Below, one piece after another: positions 6,407 to 9,376 of a stretch of DNA of 9,376 bases. The stretch is taken from contig JANYBA010000314.1 of the NCBI GenBank assembly GCA_025360985.1, positions 1 to 9,376 on the forward strand. Direction: 5' to 3'. The notes under the pieces were generated by a model, which worked only from the letters and a program-made list of their open reading frames with translations, had not been told where the DNA came from and ran no database searches. The translations under genes were made by a program, and so were the position numbers. The DNA is from Gammaproteobacteria bacterium (GTDB lineage Bacteria; Pseudomonadota; Gammaproteobacteria; Xanthomonadales; Xanthomonadaceae). Position 1 is the first letter of the stretch. Each line of letters begins with the position of its first letter.

Positions 6407-8386
6407 TTACAAACGGTCTTCGGCGACCTGGATGGTGTATTGCTTGCGCAAGCCCCGGATGTAGGACAAGGCATCGATCTGGCCACGGAAGGTGGCGAGT
6501 TCCTGCTTCAATCGCGCCCGCACTTCGGGAGTGGCACGACTCAAGTCGCCGTCGGCGACGCTGGTCACGACCACCAGGGCGTAATGGTCAGGCGCGAGCT
6601 TGGCCAGGCCGACCGGCGCGTTTCCGGCGGACGGCGCCGGGAGCAGGAAGGCCGCGTCGGACAGCGGCTTGAGTTGCGGTGTCGGCGGGTTCCTGGTCAT
6701 GCCCGGAAAGTCGGCAACGGTCCGCGTCACTTCACCGGCGAGCGCATCCAGGCTTTCACCCTTGCGCGCACGCGCCAGCAAGGCATCGGCGTGCTCCTTG
6801 CTGGCCTTCGCCAGGCGGTCGGCGCCGAGGTCGGCCAGGGCGCGATCGCGCACGCGCGCCAGGGGCAGCGTGGCGGCCGCCTGGTAGTCGGTCACGTGGA
6901 TGGCGACCACGTGGTTCTGGTCCAGGTCGATCGGGTCGCTCACCTGGCGCTCGACTTTCTGCGCGTCGCTGAATGCGGCCTTGCGCACCTGGTCCAACGC
7001 GGCGATGCCGTCGCCGTGGAACTCCGTGAACAGGCCGGAACGCTGGATCGGCAACTGCAATTCCTTCGCCGCCGCCGCCAACGAGGTCGGATCGGCGTAA
7101 ATCCGGTCGGTCAACTTGCTCGACAGGTCGTTGAACCGGCGCTCGCGCTCGCTGTCCTGGTATTCGGCTTCCAACTGGCCGCGAACCTCCTCGAAGGTCT
7201 TGGCGTTGCCGGGCTGGAGCTCGCGGAACCAGACCACGTGCCAGCCGTCCGGCAAGCGCACGGGGTCGCTGACCTGTCCGGGCTGGAGGGCGAAGAAGGC
7301 CTTGTCGAAGGCATCGCCGAACACGCCTTTCTCGACCGGCCCGAGATCGCCGCCCGCGGACTTGGAGCCGAGGTCGTCGGAATTCTCGCGCGCCAGCGCG
7401 GCGAAATCGCCGCCCGGCAATCGTGCGCGCGTCGCCAGGGCTTGCGCCTTGGCCAGCGCGGCGGCGACGGCGGGCGCAGGGGCTTTCTCGTCGACCTTCA
7501 CCAGGATGTGGGACGCGAAGCGTTGCTCGCTGGTGCCAAACCGGCTCTTCTCGTTTTCGTAGCGCTCGCGCAGGGTTTGTTCGTCGGCAGGCGGCGAGGC
7601 CGGCAAGGTGGCGGCGTCGAGCTCGACGTATTCCACGGCAACTTGTTCCGGCGTGCGGTAGGTACTGGCATGCGAGTCGTACCAGGCCTTGACTTCGGCC
7701 TCGGTCGGCGGCGCGACCGCCATGGTCGGCGGCGGAATGTCCAGGATGCGCAGATTGCGGATCTGGCTGCTCTCGTGCAGGAAGGAATCGACCTCGGCAT
7801 CGCTGGCGATCGCCGAAGCCACGACCTGGACCGGCAGCATCTGGCGGGCGAGGTCGTCACGAACGATCTGCTCGAACTGGCGCGGGGTCAGGTTCTGGGT
7901 TTGCAGCACCAGCCGGTACTGGTTGGCGTCGAACTTGCCGGCGACCAGGAACGATTCGTCGGTGCGGATCCGCTTGGCGACCTCGGCGTCCGACAGGACC
8001 ACGCCGATGCGTTCGGACTCCAGCGCCACCAGGGTGTCGTCCACCATCTGGTCGAGCACGACGCGCTTGTTCTCGACTTTTTCGAAATCGGCGGCGTTGA
8101 AGGCATTGCCCTGCGCCTGTCGTTGCTGCTGGCGCGCCTGCTCGAAGCGCTTGCGGAATTCGTCGACCGAAATGTCCTTGGACGTCCACAACAGGCTCAC
8201 CGGCCAGTAATCCGGAGCCGACCGCCACCACGTCGGCGGCGCCTGGATGCGGGCGGCGAATCTTTCAAACTCCGGCCCTTTGTCGACTTGCTGCAGGCCG
8301 AAGCCGACACCGAAAATGATGATGACCGCACCGAGGATGATGGTGGCGATCCAGCCGGAAGTCTTGTCGCGGATGTTCTGGAGCAT
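6407..8386 (-). CDS. ppiD: Periplasmic membrane-anchored peptidyl-prolyl isomerase/chaperone PpiD
   Basis: SurA-like folding factor at the periplasmic face of the Sec translocon. It has 659 residues (E. coli 623). N-terminal MLQNIRDKTSGW then membrane helix 12-31 is the PpiD signature. A SurA_N-like helical region follows at about 70-210. The parvulin domain (about 288-392) has ASHILV (H293), FAALARENSDD, GGDLG (345-349) and GWHVV (H383). Both parvulin histidines are kept, unlike my recollection of E. coli PpiD, whose domain lacks the first, so isomerase activity is plausible. The C-terminal part (about 393-659) is the long helical PpiD tail. After the membrane helix, in place of the usual VNG-x-x-IS strand, lies a Trp-rich stretch (46-68, with PPTWW and Y60-W61). 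The ATG at 8386 has no clear Shine-Dalgarno. The position after lon-hupB matches E. coli, with two tRNAs inserted. Confidence 0.95.
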   Translation of the reverse strand: MLQNIRDKTSGWIATIILGAVIIIFGVGFGLQQVDKGPEFERFAARIQAPPTWWRSAPDYWPVSLLWTSKDISVDEFRKRFEQARQQQRQAQGNAFNAADFEKVENKRVVLDQMVDDTLVALESERIGVVLSDAEVAKRIRTDESFLVAGKFDANQYRLVLQTQNLTPRQFEQIVRDDLARQMLPVQVVASAIASDAEVDSFLHESSQIRNLRILDIPPPTMAVAPPTEAEVKAWYDSHASTYRTPEQVAVEYVELDAATLPASPPADEQTLRERYENEKSRFGTSEQRFASHILVKVDEKAPAPAVAAALAKAQALATRARLPGGDFAALARENSDDLGSKSAGGDLGPVEKGVFGDAFDKAFFALQPGQVSDPVRLPDGWHVVWFRELQPGNAKTFEEVRGQLEAEYQDSERERRFNDLSSKLTDRIYADPTSLAAAAKELQLPIQRSGLFTEFHGDGIAALDQVRKAAFSDAQKVERQVSDPIDLDQNHVVAIHVTDYQAAATLPLARVRDRALADLGADRLAKASKEHADALLARARKGESLDALAGEVTRTVADFPGMTRNPPTPQLKPLSDAAFLLPAPSAGNAPVGLAKLAPDHYALVVVTSVADGDLSRATPEVRARLKQELATFRGQIDALSYIRGLRKQYTIQVAEDRL

Positions 8387-8429
8387 GGTGTTTGCGCCGA
8401 TGTAGGCGGGTCCGAGGCGACGAACCCTG

Positions 8430-8459
8430 AAAAAACGAGGGCGCCGTCAAGGCGCCCTC
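8430..8459 (-). terminator. Intrinsic terminator after tRNA-Asp
   Basis: Perfect 9-bp stem GAGGGCGCC / GGCGCCCTC (8459-8451 with 8445-8437), 5-base loop, then G and T6 (8435-8430) on the minus strand. It begins 7 bases after the tRNA-Asp CCA and should end the hupB-tRNA transcript. It leaves only 43 bases before the ppiD ATG, so ppiD needs a promoter there or read-through. The bases between terminator and ppiD show no convincing sigma-70 boxes. Confidence 0.93.
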
Positions 8460-8465
8460 TTGGTC

Positions 8466-8542
8466 TGGCGGAGTGGACGGGACTCGAACCCGCGACCTCC
8501 GGCGTGACAGGCCAGCATTCTAACCGACTGAACTACCACTCC
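8466..8542 (-). tRNA. tRNA-Asp (anticodon GUC)
   Basis: A 77-base tRNA with encoded CCA. Acceptor GGAGTGG/CCACTCC is 7 bp with discriminator G; D-stem GTTC/GAAT; anticodon stem CTGGC/GCCGG around CTGTCAC (anticodon GTC); T-arm GCGGG-TTCGAGT-CCCGT. The sequence is close to E. coli tRNA-Asp. It lies 21 bases after tRNA-Val and is followed by a terminator. Confidence 0.98.
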
Positions 8543-8563
8543 GCGTTTCGGACCTGGATGCTT

Positions 8564-8638
8564 TGGTGGGTGCTGAGGGTTTCGAACCCCCGACCCTCTC
8601 CGTGTAAAGGAGACGCTCTACCGCTGAGCTAAGCACCC
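8564..8638 (-). tRNA. tRNA-Val (anticodon UAC)
   Basis: A 75-base tRNA with encoded CCA. Acceptor GGGTGCT/AGCACCC is 7 bp with discriminator A; D-stem GCTC/GAGC; anticodon stem TCTCC/GGAGA around TTTACAC (anticodon TAC); T-arm GGGGG-TTCGAAA-CCCTC with one G-U pair. It starts only 11 bases after the hupB stop with no terminator between, so it is likely processed from the hupB transcript. Confidence 0.98.
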
Positions 8639-8649
8639 AGGCTGAACGC

Positions 8650-8922
8650 TTAGTTTACGGCATCCTTGAGGGCTTTGCCAGCCTTGAAGGCCGGGTTCTT
8701 GGAGGCCTTGATCTTGATGGTGGCGCCGGTTTGCGGATTGCGACCCTGGCGGGCAGCGCGCTTGCGAACCGAGAAGGTGCCGAATCCGACGAGGGTGACG
8801 GTGTCGCCCTTCTTGAGCGCCTTCTTGATCACTTCGATGGCCGCATCCACGGCGCGACCGGCATCGGCCTTGGACAACTCGGCGGCGTCGGCGACGCCAC
8901 CAACAAAATCGGCTTTGTTCAT
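8650..8922 (-). CDS. hupB: DNA-binding protein HU-beta
   Basis: Small dimeric nucleoid protein that bends and compacts DNA without strong sequence preference. It has 90 residues, the exact family length. It begins [12 protein letters not shown], has [21 protein letters not shown] (46-66) with the HU signature and the beta-arm RNPQTG, then [22 protein letters not shown]63 of the arm, which intercalates into DNA, is present. The position between lon and ppiD matches hupB of E. coli, which is why beta rather than alpha is called; the sequence alone would fit either in a species with one HU. AGGGAG (8934-8929) lies six bases before the ATG. Confidence 0.97.
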   Translation of the reverse strand: MNKADFVGGVADAAELSKADAGRAVDAAIEVIKKALKKGDTVTLVGFGTFSVRKRAARQGRNPQTGATIKIKASKNPAFKAGKALKDAVN

Positions 8923-8936
8923 TGTTGACTCCCTGG

Positions 8937-8951
8937 GCGGGTCTTTCCCGC
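8937..8951 (-). promoter_or_regulatory. Leader hairpin just before the hupB ribosome binding site
   Basis: On the minus strand GCGGG (8951-8947), loop AAAGA, CCCGC (8941-8937) form a perfect 5-bp GC stem ending two bases before the AGGGAG Shine-Dalgarno. A T7 run followed by AAA lies just upstream. Such a stem could affect ribosome loading or mRNA stability. Function is inferred only from position. Confidence 0.4.
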
Positions 8952-9000
8952 AGTTTAAAAAAACGGACCCGCTTCCCCTTGCGGCTCGCCGGCCCGATCC

Positions 9001-9031
9001 ATTAGCGCCGTCACTCGGAACATTCCGTCAA
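9001..9031 (-). promoter_or_regulatory. Possible second hupB promoter with overlapping palindrome
   Basis: TTGACG (9031-9026) matches the sigma-70 -35 box at 5 of 6 bases. GCTAAT (9006-9001) matches -10 at 4 of 6, but the spacer is 19 bases, longer than ideal. The palindrome CGGAA-TG-TTCCG (9027-9016) overlaps the -35 end and spacer and could be a protein-binding site. E. coli hupB is known to have several promoters; whether this one works is uncertain. Confidence 0.3.
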
Positions 9032-9043
9032 CGGGTAGAAAGA

Positions 9044-9072
9044 TTTATACCAGCGCGATTTTCACCGCGCAA
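9044..9072 (-). promoter_or_regulatory. hupB: Sigma-70 promoter for hupB
   Basis: -35 TTGCGC (9072-9067), a 17-base spacer, and -10 TATAAA (9049-9044) preceded by TGG, an extended -10. This is the best promoter in the window and lies in the lon-hupB spacer reading toward hupB. Transcription would start near 9037, giving a leader of about 115 bases. No intrinsic terminator separates it from lon, so some lon read-through is possible. Confidence 0.75.
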
Positions 9073-9124
9073 GCGTTGAGAGCCAATATTTTCGCGGCTC
9101 GCAGGCGTCCACGCAATTCCAGGA

Positions 9125-9376
9125 TCAATGCGGACGCACGGTGTCGACTTTGACTTCGGCCGCCACTTCCGGCGCCGGCGCTTCGGAAGATGGCAATCGA
9201 CCTTGCGGCGGTCGCTCGAGGGCAATGCCGAGCACCTGGTCGATCCACTTCACCGGAACAATCTCAATGCCTTGCGTGACGTTCCTCGGAATGTCGGCAA
9301 GATCCTTGCGATTCTCTTCCGGGATGAGCACGGTCTTGATTCCGCCCCGCAGCGCCGCCAGCAGTTTCTCCTTGAG
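9125..9376 (-). CDS. lon: ATP-dependent protease Lon, C-terminal fragment
   Basis: The last 83 residues of Lon, open to the right window edge. They include [29 protein letters not shown] and [17 protein letters not shown], matching the end of the Lon proteolytic domain (E. coli VLIPFENKRDLEEIP...). The catalytic Ser/Lys pair lies further upstream and out of view. After the family core there is a tail of about 25 residues rich in Pro, Ala, Glu and Val, ending VRPH. Lon degrades misfolded and regulatory proteins in the cytosol. In E. coli lon is followed by hupB, as here. Confidence 0.96.
   Translation of the reverse strand, partial: LKEKLLAALRGGIKTVLIPEENRKDLADIPRNVTQGIEIVPVKWIDQVLGIALERPPQGRLPSSEAPAPEVAAEVKVDTVRPH

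Noticed and set aside
8387..8455. TTGACG in the terminator loop as a -35 box for ppiD
   Set aside because: No -10-like hexamer at 16-18 bases; the match lies inside a perfect terminator stem-loop.
6440..8632. A 730-codon open frame on the plus strand opposite ppiD and across both tRNAs
   Set aside because: It is a mirror of ppiD in GC-rich DNA, runs through the terminator and tRNA genes, and its product is low-complexity with no family motif.
8960..9000. Intrinsic terminator for lon before the T7 run
   Set aside because: Only a 4-bp CCGC/GCGG stem with an 8-base loop and a gap before the Ts; it lies downstream of the hupB promoter, so at most an attenuator-like element.
1..9376. Mobile elements, CRISPR arrays, toxin-antitoxin pairs or a defence system
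   Set aside because: No transposase, integrase, spaced direct repeats, att duplication at the tRNAs or other defence motifs were seen on either strand.

Overview
The window is ordinary, tightly packed housekeeping DNA from a GC-rich gammaproteobacterium. The best guess is Lysobacterales (Xanthomonadales). This rests on the high GC content, the protein signatures and two gene blocks also known from E. coli: mltD-gloB-yafS-rnhA-dnaQ and lon-hupB-ppiD. The order-level placement is inference. I see no mobile element, CRISPR array, phage gene or defence island.

Left block (1-5469). A divergent pair of transcription units starts from a 43-base spacer at 3640-3682. Leftward run a YafS-like methyltransferase, rnhA (RNase H1), dnaQ (proofreading subunit of DNA polymerase III) and a membrane-anchored Hanks-type Ser/Thr kinase. 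These are followed by the start of a membrane protein, possibly a GT87 glycosyltransferase, that leaves the window. The rnhA/dnaQ and dnaQ/kinase junctions are both 4-base ATGA overlaps, so the kinase is probably translationally coupled to replication genes. Rightward run gloB (glyoxalase II) and an MltD-like lytic transglycosylase lipoprotein, joined by a TGATG overlap.

Middle (5470-6406). fabI (enoyl-ACP reductase) has its own strong ribosome binding site and ends at a symmetrical terminator shared with the convergent ppiD.

Right block (6407-9376, all leftward). The C-terminus of lon comes first, then a 202-base spacer with a good sigma-70 promoter, hupB (HU-beta), tRNA-Val(UAC), tRNA-Asp(GUC), a strong terminator and ppiD (periplasmic membrane-anchored chaperone/isomerase). 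The hupB message appears to run directly into the two tRNAs.

No clearly new multi-gene system is present. The points most worth a second look are the kinase coupled to rnhA-dnaQ, the methyltransferase without a visible SAM-binding glycine motif, the LysM-less MltD, the structured hupB leader with its hupB-tRNA co-transcript, and the Trp-rich segment of PpiD.
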